DNA of 48,987 bases, taken from contig CAYGZC010000326.1 in assembly GCA_964354225.1 (NCBI GenBank), positions 1-48,987 of the forward strand. The letters run 5' to 3'. This document shows, in pieces, positions 16,194 through 24,745 of this stretch. How positions within the stretch are numbered: position 1 is the first letter of the stretch; each line of letters starts with the position of its first letter. This DNA is from CAYGZC01 sp964354225. GTDB taxonomy: Bacteria; Bacteroidota; Ignavibacteria; UBA10030; SZUA-254. The notes beneath the pieces were generated by a model. That model was not told the origin of the DNA, made no database searches, and was given only the letters and a program-made list of their open reading frames with translations. A program made the position numbers and the translations under genes.

Positions 16194-17144
16194 ATGAAAA
16201 TTGCAGTTATCGGTGGCGGCAACATCGGGGGCGTACTGGTACAGGAAATCGTGCGTCGTCGGTTGGCACGCCATGTTAGTCTGGTTGATGTGAAAGGACC
16301 TGATCTGTCCAAAGGCAAATGTCTGGATATTGCCGAAGGTTCACCGATCATTTCATCGGATGTGGTTGTCGAAGGATCGAAAGAGTACGACGTTATCGCC
16401 GGTGCAGATTTGGTTATTAACACGGCCGGTGTGCCGCGCGCCGCAAGGCCAGACGGCACCATTCCCACACGGGAAGAATTATTGGCAACCAATTTAAAGA
16501 TCACCGATGCGGTGAGCGAGGGTATCTCCAAATTCTGTCCGCAGGCGATTATCATTTCGATTGCCAATCCATTGGACGCTATCGTTTATCGTCTATTTAT
16601 GAATTTAAAACCGGCGCGTGAAAGAGTGATGGGTATGGCTGGGGTGCTGGATTCTTCGCGCTACAGCTATTTCGTAGCTAAAGAAGCCGGTGTAAGCGTT
16701 GAGAACGTGGAAGCAATGGTTCTTGGTGGTCATGGCGACGATATGCTGCCGATCCGTTCGGCTTGCCGTATCGCCGGGATGCCAGTGGAAAAATTCATCG
16801 CTGCTGAAAAATTGGATGCTATAGAAGCTCGCACGCGCCAGGCCGGCGGCGAGGTCGTTAAGTTGTTAGGCAGCGGCTCGGCATTTGTCTCTCCATCATG
16901 GGCAGCATTGGAGATGGCCGAAGCGATTATTTTTGATAAGAAAAAGATTCTGCCGGTCTGCACACTACTCAAAGGCGAGTATGGTGTCGATGGTTTATTT
17001 ATCGGCGTACCAGTTGTTTTAGGTGCCAAGGGCATTGAAAAAATCATCGTCATGGATTTGACTGACAAGGAAAAAGCGGCTTTCGCCAAGTCCGTCGCAT
17101 CGGTAAAGAAATCGAGCGATGAAGTTCTGTCCTTGACGAAGTAA
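16194..17144 (+). CDS. mdh: Malate dehydrogenase (lactate/malate dehydrogenase family)
   Basis: 316 residues. The NAD-binding Rossmann motif GGGNIGG (about 7-13) is followed by NTAGVPR (about 78-84), the substrate Arg pair around PRAARPDG, SIANPLDAIVYR (about 122-133) and the catalytic His in VLGGHGDDMLP (about 173-183). These fit a LDH-like malate dehydrogenase that interconverts malate and oxaloacetate with NAD. It has a strong ribosome site (AAAGGGAATTATT). The gene looks richer in G+C at third positions than its neighbours, and the 3' end of another mdh lies directly behind it. Both suggest it arrived by gene replacement. Confidence 0.92.
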   Translation: MKIAVIGGGNIGGVLVQEIVRRRLARHVSLVDVKGPDLSKGKCLDIAEGSPIISSDVVVEGSKEYDVIAGADLVINTAGVPRAARPDGTIPTREELLATNLKITDAVSEGISKFCPQAIIISIANPLDAIVYRLFMNLKPARERVMGMAGVLDSSRYSYFVAKEAGVSVENVEAMVLGGHGDDMLPIRSACRIAGMPVEKFIAAEKLDAIEARTRQAGGEVVKLLGSGSAFVSPSWAALEMAEAIIFDKKKILPVCTLLKGEYGVDGLFIGVPVVLGAKGIEKIIVMDLTDKEKAAFAKSVASVKKSSDEVLSLTK

Positions 17145-17181
17145 ATCAATCAGCAGCAGAGGCAGCAACAGTATTTTTTTC

Positions 17182-17277
17182 TCCGAATTTACTATCGAAG
17201 AGAAAGAAGCGTTGCGAAAATCGGCGGCAGATGTACAAGAAGGAATCAATGACTGGATGAAACTTACAGGTACATAA
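17182..17277 (+). pseudogene. Relic 3' end of a second malate dehydrogenase gene
   Basis: An in-frame stretch beginning SEFTIEEKEALRKSAADVQ and ending WMKLTGT plus TAA has no start codon. It aligns by eye with the last 28 residues of the intact mdh just upstream (LTDKEKAAFAKSVASVKKSS onward) and looks like a malate dehydrogenase C-terminus (EEKEALxKSA). It sits 37 nt after the intact gene's stop. The simplest reading is that an incoming mdh replaced most of a resident one, leaving its tail. Confidence 0.6.
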
Positions 17278-17295
17278 TAATATTAATTCGCATAT

Positions 17296-17323
17296 ATCCC
17301 CTCTCTGTGTTAAGAGAGGGGAT
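17296..17323 (+). terminator. Perfect 10-bp hairpin after mdh
   Basis: ATCCCCTCTC (17296-17305) and GAGAGGGGAT (17314-17323) pair perfectly around an 8-nt loop. CGTAATAAAT follows, so the T-run expected of an intrinsic terminator is absent. It still probably marks the end of the mdh transcript. Confidence 0.55.
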
Positions 17324-17447
17324 CGTAATAAATATAAAAAGTTATTATCTAAGATAGCATATGCCACTGAAGATTGGGGATCTCTTCTTACCTTGAATTC
17401 ACAATCGGGAACTAAATACGAACTCCGTTTCTAAGGAGACGATATTT

Positions 17448-17567
17448 ATGTATTTAATTAAAACTGAAGAGATTCTTACTAATCCAATTGAGTCAAATAA
17501 ATCGGTTCTTTTGATAAAAGTTTGCAATATCCTTAAATTAGAAGAAAATAACCACGACTTGAGATAG
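17448..17567 (+). CDS. Small 39-residue open frame just upstream of the histidine kinase (possible leader)
   Basis: The ATG at 17448 has a strong ribosome site (AAGGAG, 9 nt upstream). The frame runs 39 codons (MYLIKTEEILTNPIESNK at the start, NNHDLR at the end). It stops 12 nt before the kinase's GTG, which lacks a good ribosome site of its own. This arrangement suggests translational coupling. I do not recognise the peptide; it has no membrane segment. Confidence 0.4.
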   Translation: MYLIKTEEILTNPIESNKSVLLIKVCNILKLEENNHDLR

Positions 17568-17579
17568 AAATATATTTTT

Positions 17580-19520
17580 GTGAATAACCATCGTATAACA
17601 ATTCCAATTGTCACCAAGTTAATTCTAAGTTTTCTGCTAATTATAATCATCACTTGTACTGTTTTTATTGTGGTTGGAGTTCAACTAATTAGTGATCGTA
17701 TAGTATCAGAAGCGCAGGAGAAAGTACAGATGGATCTAAACTCTGCGCGAGAGATTTATTTGAACAACTTAGAAAAGATTTCAGATGAAATTCGCTTTGT
17801 ATCAGACCGTACTTTCGTAAGGGACGGCTCGGTATACAAAGATAGGAGGAATCTCACAGAGAAACTCAAAGCAATCAGAGAAAGAGAGAAACTTGATGTA
17901 TTAACTATCACCGATGAAGCGGGTACTGTTCTTTTACGAACCACCAATCCCAGCCTTTTCGGAGATAATCAAAGTCATGACGAGTTATTGAAAGCAGTGT
18001 TATCTACAAAAGAGCCTGTTGCTTCAACATCAATTATATTGGCTGACGATCTCCAAGAGGAATCTCCATCTCTTGCAGAGAGAGCGTATTTAAAGTTTAT
18101 TCAGACTCCTATGGCAAGAGTTAGAGAAGAAGAAGTAGAGACGTCTGGTCTAATGCTTAAAGCCGCTGTTCCGATACATGATTTAAACAACAAGTTCATT
18201 GGTGTGGTGTATGGCGGAAGGTTGCTAAATAAAAATTTTAAAATTGTTGATAAAATAAAACAAACGGTTTTCCAAAACATGGTTTACAAAGGTAAGGATG
18301 TTGGGACAGCTACTATCTTTCTGGATGATCTCAGGATATCGACAAACGTAATAAATGAAGATGGTTCAAGAGCAATCGGTACACGTATTGCGGAGGAGGT
18401 ATATAACCAAGTAGTGAAAGAAGGGAACCAGTGGATAGGGAGAGCTTTTGTAGTGAACAATTGGTACATTACCGCTTATGAGCCGATCAGGAATATAAAC
18501 AACAAAATAATAGGAATCCTGTATGTTGGCATACTAGAGGAAAAATATGTAGATATCAAAAATCGAACTATAATTGTTTTTATTGAAATTACGCTTATAG
18601 GTGCACTTGTTGCTATGGCATTATCCTATTTTATTTCCCGTAAAATTTCTGGTTCTGTCCGGAAACTAGTTTATGCATCTAAGGAATTAGCTAAAGGCAA
18701 TCTCGACGCTACAGTGGAAATCAAATCTCATGATGAATTATATGAATTAGCAAGTTCGTTTAATCTCATGGCTTCTGCATTGAAAACAAGAGATGAAAAG
18801 TTGAAGGAGTTTGCTAGGAAAAAAATTATGGAGTCGGAAAGACTGGCAGTTATTGGACAGTTAGCTGCTGATGTTGCTCACGAAATTAATAATCCATTAC
18901 AAGGAATTGTTACGTATTCTCACCTTCTATTAGAAAAGATGCCCCAAGGAAGCTCAACGAAAAACTCAATAAAGAAAATAGTAATTCAAGCTAACCGATG
19001 CACCGAGATCATCCGGGGATTACTTGATTTTTCTCGACAGAGAAAACCTCAAAAGAAACCATCTAATGTTAATCTCATATTGCAAGAGTGTGTGTCCCTT
19101 GTAGACAACCAAGCTATATTCCATAATATTAATATTATCAAAGATTTTACAGAGAATATACCTCAGGTTGTAATTGATCCATCACAAATGCAACAAGTGT
19201 TTATGAACATGATTATAAATGCAGCCGAAGCTATGGGTGGGAATGGACAATTAACTTTGGCAACAAGATTAGATGCTGTAGAGGGATCCATCGAGGTGGA
19301 ATTTGCTGACACTGGACATGGAATCACTGAGGAGAATTTGGAAAGGATTTTTGATCCCTTTTTTACAACCAAGGAAGTTGGACATGGTACGGGTCTCGGC
19401 TTAGCAATTAGTTATGGTATAATCAAGGAGCATAAAGGTATCATTTCAGTTCAGAGTGAAGTCGGTAAGGGAACGACGTTTGTCGTACGGTTATCAGTAA
19501 CAGCAGAAGAAAAGGCATAG
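17580..19520 (+). CDS. Membrane sensor histidine kinase with periplasmic Cache-type domain
   Basis: 646 residues, GTG start. Helix 1 (about 10-33) is followed by a large extracytoplasmic region (about 34-335) of Cache type. It contains LTITDEAGTVLLR and two GVVYGG/GILYVG beta elements, each following a PI..LNNKFIG-like run. Helix 2 (about 338-358) leads into a HAMP domain (about 360-415). HisKA carries the phospho-His in VAHEINNPLQG (about 435-445). HATPase_c shows the N box NMIINAAEAMGG, ADTGHGI, FDPFFTTKEVGHGTGLGLAIS. It would sense a small ligand outside the membrane and phosphorylate a receiver protein. The next gene starts 2 nt after the stop and carries such a receiver. Confidence 0.9.
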   Translation: MNNHRITIPIVTKLILSFLLIIIITCTVFIVVGVQLISDRIVSEAQEKVQMDLNSAREIYLNNLEKISDEIRFVSDRTFVRDGSVYKDRRNLTEKLKAIREREKLDVLTITDEAGTVLLRTTNPSLFGDNQSHDELLKAVLSTKEPVASTSIILADDLQEESPSLAERAYLKFIQTPMARVREEEVETSGLMLKAAVPIHDLNNKFIGVVYGGRLLNKNFKIVDKIKQTVFQNMVYKGKDVGTATIFLDDLRISTNVINEDGSRAIGTRIAEEVYNQVVKEGNQWIGRAFVVNNWYITAYEPIRNINNKIIGILYVGILEEKYVDIKNRTIIVFIEITLIGALVAMALSYFISRKISGSVRKLVYASKELAKGNLDATVEIKSHDELYELASSFNLMASALKTRDEKLKEFARKKIMESERLAVIGQLAADVAHEINNPLQGIVTYSHLLLEKMPQGSSTKNSIKKIVIQANRCTEIIRGLLDFSRQRKPQKKPSNVNLILQECVSLVDNQAIFHNINIIKDFTENIPQVVIDPSQMQQVFMNMIINAAEAMGGNGQLTLATRLDAVEGSIEVEFADTGHGITEENLERIFDPFFTTKEVGHGTGLGLAISYGIIKEHKGIISVQSEVGKGTTFVVRLSVTAEEKA

Positions 19521-19522
19521 AA

Positions 19523-20623
19523 GTGGAAAACAAATATAAGATACTGATCATTGACGACGAGGATGTTGTTTTAGATTCTTGCACCGAAATTCTCGCCGGT
19601 AGCGACTATAATCTATTAACTGCGATGGATGGAACAGCAGGATTGAAATTTGTGAAGGAGTTCCTACCAGACCTTGTTTTCGTTGATCTCAAAATGCCTG
19701 GGATTTCTGGTTTCGAAGTTATAGAGAAAATAAAAACCTACGATCCCACAATAGTATCTATTGTAATTACAGGATATGCTACAGTTGGTTCGGCCGTAGA
19801 GGCAATGAAGAAGGGTGCATATGATTTCCTTCCTAAACCATTCACTCCTGAAGAACTGCGTTTAATCACTCGTAGAGGTATGGAAAAAAGGAAATTGGTT
19901 TTAGAAACTTTGGCACTAAGAAGAGAAAAGGAAATGCTGAGAGAACATTTCGGTGCTATCGTTTCCCATGAACTGAAAGCTCCTCTGAATGCTATCCAAC
20001 AGAATTTGTTTGCATCAATAGCAGAATTATCTCATAAACTAACAGATGAAGAAAAGAATCGGTTTGAACGAATGAAATCTCGGATTGACGAACTTCTAAA
20101 ACTGATTCACACCTGGCTCAGAGTTATATCTGCGGACATCGGGATTATTAAAGAAAACTTTAAGCCTGTTTCCATGGCTAATATTACATCTAAGTCAATC
20201 GAAAGCATACACACGCATGCAATGCGTAAAGATATTCAGATAATAACCTCAATTACAGAACAATTAAAACTTGTAAGTGGAGATGAAGGAACCTTAGTAG
20301 AAGTATTGGTGAATATTATTGGTAATGCTGTCAAATATTCTCGCATGGGAAGCCAAGTCAATGTTAAAGTTGAAGAGAAAGAAAATGATGTTTTAATTTC
20401 TGTTACAGATACAGGTGTAGGTATATCTAAGGAAGATCTTCCATATATTTTTGATGATTTTTATAGAGGTAAGCTCGATCCGGCAACTGAAAGAGGTTCG
20501 GGGCTCGGCTTAGCCATAAGCCGACGTATAATCGAGATTCATGGTGGACGGATATCAGTAGAAAGTGAATTTGGTAAAGGCAGCATTTTTTTAATTCATC
20601 TACCAGTAATTAAGAGTGGTTAA
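19523..20623 (+). CDS. Hybrid regulator: N-terminal receiver domain plus histidine kinase
   Basis: 366 residues, GTG start. Receiver domain about 5-120 (LIIDDEDVVLDS, phospho-Asp in FVDLKMPG near 53, Lys in FLPKPFTPEE). HisKA domain with IVSHELKAPLNAI (about 151-163), then HATPase with VNIIGNAVKYS, VTDTGVGIS, FDDFYRG and GSGLGLAISRRI. There is no membrane segment. It probably receives phosphate from the upstream kinase and passes it on; the lone receiver at 21066 is a candidate target. It is cytoplasmic and would form a phosphorelay rather than bind DNA. Confidence 0.9.
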   Translation: MENKYKILIIDDEDVVLDSCTEILAGSDYNLLTAMDGTAGLKFVKEFLPDLVFVDLKMPGISGFEVIEKIKTYDPTIVSIVITGYATVGSAVEAMKKGAYDFLPKPFTPEELRLITRRGMEKRKLVLETLALRREKEMLREHFGAIVSHELKAPLNAIQQNLFASIAELSHKLTDEEKNRFERMKSRIDELLKLIHTWLRVISADIGIIKENFKPVSMANITSKSIESIHTHAMRKDIQIITSITEQLKLVSGDEGTLVEVLVNIIGNAVKYSRMGSQVNVKVEEKENDVLISVTDTGVGISKEDLPYIFDDFYRGKLDPATERGSGLGLAISRRIIEIHGGRISVESEFGKGSIFLIHLPVIKSG

Positions 20624-21065
20624 CACAATTCCCACCTATAAATAACTTGATTATTTTTCAATTTTCAATTATCAGAAATAAATAAAAAGCACTTTGAATA
20701 TCTATCTTGAAAGTTGATAGTTAATCAAATAGAAAAATAAAATCCTAAAGATACAAGTGAGTAATTATAAATAAGACATATATATCCACTTTATCGATAT
20801 ATATATGAATATTATTATTATTAAATTTGAGAACATTGATTTTATTGTTCGCACTACTGAAAATTACTGGAGCTAAAAGTGTAGTAAATTACTAAAATTC
20901 ATACCTATCACTATAATTTCACTGGCATAGGAGTTGTAGTTTGTAGGGCTTTAATAGTAAAAAGTTTATGTGATTTCTTCTCATAATCGCTATTCATAAG
21001 AGTCATGAGTATTGCATTGCTAACACAATCCCAATAAAGTAGGACAAATTCTTAAGGAGTATTAG
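20624..21065. other. AT-rich regulatory region upstream of the Hdr/Etf/hydrogenase block
   Basis: About 440 bp, very AT-rich, with an ATATATAT run near 20798-20808 and a sigma54-like element at 20924-20937. No credible gene was found. It is the longest gap before the roughly 19-kb collinear gene series and is the likely main control region. Confidence 0.6.
20924..20937 (+). promoter_or_regulatory. Putative sigma54 -24/-12 promoter element (variant) for the Hdr/Etf block
   Basis: GGCATAGGAGTTGT, preceded by T, matches GGCATA-N4-TTGT with correct -24/-12 spacing. Transcription would start near 20949, leaving a 5' UTR of about 117 nt before the receiver gene at 21066. Confidence 0.45.
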
Positions 21066-21491
21066 ATGAATCAACAAAAAAAATTATTAATAATTGATGA
21101 TGATCCAGATTTTGTCGAGGGTCTTAAATCAATTCTTGAAACAGCTAACTACAGCGTTGATGCCGCATACAATCCCAAGGATGGATTCCAAGCATTACAA
21201 AGCAAGCGTTATGATTTGTTATTGCTCGATGTTATGATGGGAAGAGGTGCAGAAGGAATCATGCTTGCACGGAAGATAAATAAGGATCCAAAATTACGAG
21301 AAATTCCAGTATTAATTATAACTGGCATCAGAGAACAAATGGCTTTTCTCTTCCCAGGGCAAGCCGTACATCCTCACCTTTTACCTGTGGATGAATTACT
21401 TGAGAAACCCGTAGAACCAAAGTTACTTCTGGAGAAGGTCAGCACTTTACTGAAAACTGCAGAGGCAAAAAAAGTTCAAACTAAAAAATAG
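21066..21491 (+). CDS. Stand-alone response regulator receiver protein
   Basis: 141 residues: a single receiver domain with LLIIDDDPDF (about 7-16), phospho-Asp in LLLLDVMMGRG (about 58), LIITGIRE and LEKPVEPKLLLEK (conserved Lys). The loop between beta4 and beta5 is enlarged (QMAFLFPGQAVHPHLLPVDE), as in receivers found beside hydrogenase and Hdr genes. It has no output domain. A 7-nt gap separates it from hdrC, so it heads the Hdr operon and may control the complex by protein contact. Confidence 0.85.
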   Translation: MNQQKKLLIIDDDPDFVEGLKSILETANYSVDAAYNPKDGFQALQSKRYDLLLLDVMMGRGAEGIMLARKINKDPKLREIPVLIITGIREQMAFLFPGQAVHPHLLPVDELLEKPVEPKLLLEKVSTLLKTAEAKKVQTKK

Positions 21492-21499
21492 GAATTATT

Positions 21500-22063
21500 A
21501 TGGTGACTAGACCATCTTTTAGTGAAGAGATTGCCGGTCTCTTGCACGCTACACATGCTAATGCGATTAAGACTTGTATTCAGTGCGGAACTTGCTCTGG
21601 CAGTTGTCCAGTTGCAAAATTTATGGATCATTCGCCACGAAAAATAATTGCTATGATCAATGCAGGTCTTAAAGATCGAATACTTAATTGCAATACCTAC
21701 TGGTATTGTGCATCATGTTACTATTGTACTGTTAGGTGCCCACGGGGAATAGACATAGCAGAATTGATGTATGCCCTGAAGCGCTATTCAATATGGAAGA
21801 ACCAATACAAGGAAGGTTTGGTTGGTCCCGTATTCTCAGAGACTTTCGTGAAAACGATTTTGAAGAGTGGAAGATCATACGAACCTGTTTTGGCAACATC
21901 TTACTTTTTTACATTCGGGCTTCAGGAAATGTTAATGGAAGCACAAACAGCTACGAGCCTTATGCTGAAAGGTAGAATTCCCGTTCTTCCACCAAGGATT
22001 AAAAGACTCGATAACTTTAGGCGGGTGATAAGGAAAATTATACCTCTAGGAGAACCAGCATGA
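21500..22063 (+). CDS. hdrC: Heterodisulfide reductase subunit C-like FeS protein
   Basis: 187 residues with two [4Fe-4S] motifs, CIQCGTCSGSCP (about 25-36) and CASCYYCTVRCPRG (about 73-86). The spacer contains DHSPRKIIAMINAG, characteristic of HdrC. Its cytoplasmic role is to pass electrons from HdrA to HdrB. The stop overlaps the start of hdrB (ATGA). Bacteria lack the CoM/CoB heterodisulfide, so the physiological substrate is a different disulfide or redox partner. Confidence 0.9.
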   Translation: MVTRPSFSEEIAGLLHATHANAIKTCIQCGTCSGSCPVAKFMDHSPRKIIAMINAGLKDRILNCNTYWYCASCYYCTVRCPRGIDIAELMYALKRYSIWKNQYKEGLVGPVFSETFVKTILKSGRSYEPVLATSYFFTFGLQEMLMEAQTATSLMLKGRIPVLPPRIKRLDNFRRVIRKIIPLGEPA

Positions 22064-22932
22064 AAAAATATGGATATTTCCCCGGATGCTCTCTCGAGAA
22101 AATGGCTAACAGCTATCACCTTTCTACTCTGGAGACAACAAAAAAACTTGGTGTGGAGCTGAAAGAATTGGAAGATTGGAATTGTTGCGGTGCGACAGCC
22201 TATTTTCATGTCGATGAACTACTCGCCAATACGCTTTGTGCCCGAAACTTGGCGATAGCTGAAAAAGAAAAATTGGATGTGGTTGCTCCGTGCAGTGGTT
22301 GCTATAAAAATTTATACTTTGCAAATACCCATCTCAATCAAGATCCGGATTTAGCAGAACATATAAATATTGCTCTACAAGAAGACAATTTGCATTACTC
22401 GGGTAAGACCAAAGTTCAACACTTAATCGAGATTTTTATAAATGATATCGGATTGAACGAGGTAAAAGCGAAAGTTATACAACCCCTCGACAATCTTCGC
22501 GTAGCACCGTATTATGGGTGTCAAATATTGAGGCCCAAAAAAGATAGTGAAGATGTGGAACAACCGCGATTTTTTGAGAACTTGATTTCCTCCATAGGAG
22601 CAACACCTGTAGATTTCCCGCTTAAACTTCGCTGCTGTGGCGGTGCATTAATTATTACCAGTCGTACGTCTGCATTAAGTTTGGTGCGTAATCTGCTTCA
22701 GAATGCAGTCGATTCTGGTGCGAATGTAATTGCAACTGCATGCCCGCTTTGTCAGGTCAATCTTGAATGTTATCAAAAGCAGGTCAACCAAGAATTCGGG
22801 ACGGAGTTATCTATTCCAATTATGTATTTTACCCAGCTTATCGGATTAGCTTTTGGGATTTCTCCTAAGAGTTTAGGAGTTGGAACTGAATTAGTTTCAA
22901 CACGTCCAGTATTAACCTATGCTGAAAAATAA
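22060..22932 (+). CDS. hdrB: Heterodisulfide reductase subunit B-like (CCG domain) protein
   Basis: 290 residues with the two CCG repeats of HdrB: FPGCSLEKMA (about 6-15) with NWNCCGA-type Cys (LEDWNCCGA, about 37-45) and CSGCYKN, then GCQILRPKK (about 151) with LRCCGGALI (about 188-196) and ACPLCQVNLE. These bind two non-cubane [4Fe-4S] clusters where disulfides are reduced. It starts 4 nt inside hdrC, with ribosome site AGGAGAA. Confidence 0.9.
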   Translation: MKKYGYFPGCSLEKMANSYHLSTLETTKKLGVELKELEDWNCCGATAYFHVDELLANTLCARNLAIAEKEKLDVVAPCSGCYKNLYFANTHLNQDPDLAEHINIALQEDNLHYSGKTKVQHLIEIFINDIGLNEVKAKVIQPLDNLRVAPYYGCQILRPKKDSEDVEQPRFFENLISSIGATPVDFPLKLRCCGGALIITSRTSALSLVRNLLQNAVDSGANVIATACPLCQVNLECYQKQVNQEFGTELSIPIMYFTQLIGLAFGISPKSLGVGTELVSTRPVLTYAEK

Positions 22933-22967
22933 AACAAGCGAGATAAACATCAACAAGGAAGCAAATT

Positions 22968-23756
22968 ATGAACATAGTCGTTTTTCTTAAAATGGTGCCA
23001 GATGTCGTCGAAGAATTAGTAATAGGAGAAAGTGGTAAGTCTCTTGATACTCAGTTCTTGAGGATGAAGTTAAATGATCCTGATGACTATTCGTTAGAGG
23101 AAGCACTCATTTTAAAAGAGAAATATGGAGGAACCGTTACTGTAGTGGCGATGGAAGCTCCTGAAGTGGACGATGTGCTGTTCACAGCATTAGCGAAAGG
23201 TGCTGACCGTATTGTGAAAATCCCTGGAGATTGGACGGGCATTCAGGCACCGGGAATAGCAAAACTTCTCGCATCATATTTTACTTCCGCAAATCGCCAA
23301 CTTGGTCCAGAGACGTTAGTACTCTTAGGTTCTCAAGCAATAGACGATTTGGAAGGAGAAGTAGCTCCTTATTTATCAGAAATCCTCGGTGTACCATACA
23401 TCGGAGTTATTACTGGAATTAGTCTGGATGCGGGAAAGAAAAAAGTTAATGTGATAAAAGAATTTGCAGGCGGGCTTCGAGGTGAATTCGAGTTGTCTCT
23501 ACCAGCTGTGATCGGAATACAGGCAGCAGAAAAACCCCCACGGTATGTTCCGGTTGCAAAGGTTCGTTCGATCATGAAAACTGCTAAGATCGAAACCGTT
23601 GATATCACAGCACCCGAAATTACATCAGGCGTTTTGGTTGATAAAATGTTTATACCTGAAGCTGGCGGTAAAGCAAAAATGATAGAAGGACAGCCCGAAG
23701 AGATATCTGCTAAGGTAATCGATTTACTAAAAGAATGCGGGGTTTTAAGGAGATAA
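22968..23756 (+). CDS. etfB: Electron transfer flavoprotein beta subunit
   Basis: 262 residues: MNIVVFLKMVPDVVEE start, LKLNDPDDYSLEEAL-type segment (about 40-47), VVAMEAPEVDDVLFTALAKGADR (AMP/FAD region) and DDLEGEVAPYLSEILGVPYIG (about 127-147). It forms a heterodimer with EtfA carrying FAD. Position between HdrB and a membrane FeS oxidoreductase suggests electrons flow between an Hdr core and the quinone pool. Whether it is the bifurcating type needs alignment of the beta-FAD site. Confidence 0.9.
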   Translation: MNIVVFLKMVPDVVEELVIGESGKSLDTQFLRMKLNDPDDYSLEEALILKEKYGGTVTVVAMEAPEVDDVLFTALAKGADRIVKIPGDWTGIQAPGIAKLLASYFTSANRQLGPETLVLLGSQAIDDLEGEVAPYLSEILGVPYIGVITGISLDAGKKKVNVIKEFAGGLRGEFELSLPAVIGIQAAEKPPRYVPVAKVRSIMKTAKIETVDITAPEITSGVLVDKMFIPEAGGKAKMIEGQPEEISAKVIDLLKECGVLRR

Positions 23757-23761
23757 TAATT

Positions 23762-24724
23762 ATGCCAGGACCTATTCTTATATTAGCTGAACACTTAAAG
23801 GGGGAAATTGCTGATATTATTTATGAAATGTTAGGCATTGGTCGGAAACTTGCCGATGAGTTGAAGGTTCCTCTGCATTCTATAGTGTTTGGAAAAGATG
23901 GCGAATCCATCGCCACACATTTGGGAGTTTCGGATTCAGTATTTGTTTTAAATAATCCTCAAATGGATATCCCATCACCCGATGTAGCCAGTAATATACT
24001 TAAGAATCTCATCGAGCAGAAAGCTTATTCTCTTGTGCTCATCGGAGGAACGAATGTTTCTACCGGTATCGGACCAAAACTATCAATCCGTAGTGGTTTA
24101 CCCTTCGTAAATTTCTGTAGGAATATTTGGGTGAAGGATGGGACGTTTGGTTTTACAAGCCAGCTTTTTGGAGGAAAGATTTTATCGGACATCAGTTTAC
24201 CCGGCAATCGCGGGATAATTAGTATCTACCCTGGTTCTTTTCCAAGTAATGCTGGGAAGAACGATAAAAAACCTCCGGTAGAAATACTTAGTCTCCCTGT
24301 AGAAGAAACCAAAGTCGTATTCAAACAATATATTGAACCAGAAGCTGGCGATGTAGATATTACAAAGCAAGAGGTTTTAGTTTCCGTTGGTAGAGGCATT
24401 TCTAATGCAGATAATATTGCAATGGCAGAAGAGTTAGCTACTGCACTTGGTGGTGCGGTATGTGCCTCGCGTCCAGTGATCGATCAGGGATGGCTGCCAT
24501 TAAGTCGTCAAGTCGGAAAATCCGGAATGACAGTGAAACCAAAACTATATTTCGCTTTGGGGGTTAGCGGTGCTCCTGAGCACTCAGAAGGTATGAAAGA
24601 TTCGGGACTGATCCTTGCAATTAATACCGATCCAAATGCCCCAATTTTTAGTGTGGCGCATTATGGAATATGTGCTGATCTGTTTGATATAATTCCACCA
24701 CTTATAGAGAAACTTAAAACTTAA
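23762..24724 (+). CDS. etfA: Electron transfer flavoprotein alpha subunit
   Basis: 320 residues from the ATG at 23762 (ribosome site AAGGAG at about 23747; a start at 23735 would lie inside etfB). The C-terminal FAD domain is complete: SVGRGISNADNIA (about 213-225), SRPVIDQGWLP, QVGKSGMTVKPKLYFALGVSGA (about 253-273), HSEGMKDSGLILAINTD and APIFSVAHYGI. Partner of EtfB. The next gene starts 21 nt downstream. Confidence 0.92.
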   Translation: MPGPILILAEHLKGEIADIIYEMLGIGRKLADELKVPLHSIVFGKDGESIATHLGVSDSVFVLNNPQMDIPSPDVASNILKNLIEQKAYSLVLIGGTNVSTGIGPKLSIRSGLPFVNFCRNIWVKDGTFGFTSQLFGGKILSDISLPGNRGIISIYPGSFPSNAGKNDKKPPVEILSLPVEETKVVFKQYIEPEAGDVDITKQEVLVSVGRGISNADNIAMAEELATALGGAVCASRPVIDQGWLPLSRQVGKSGMTVKPKLYFALGVSGAPEHSEGMKDSGLILAINTDPNAPIFSVAHYGICADLFDIIPPLIEKLKT

Positions 24725-24745
24725 AAAAAGTGGATAAACATTGAG

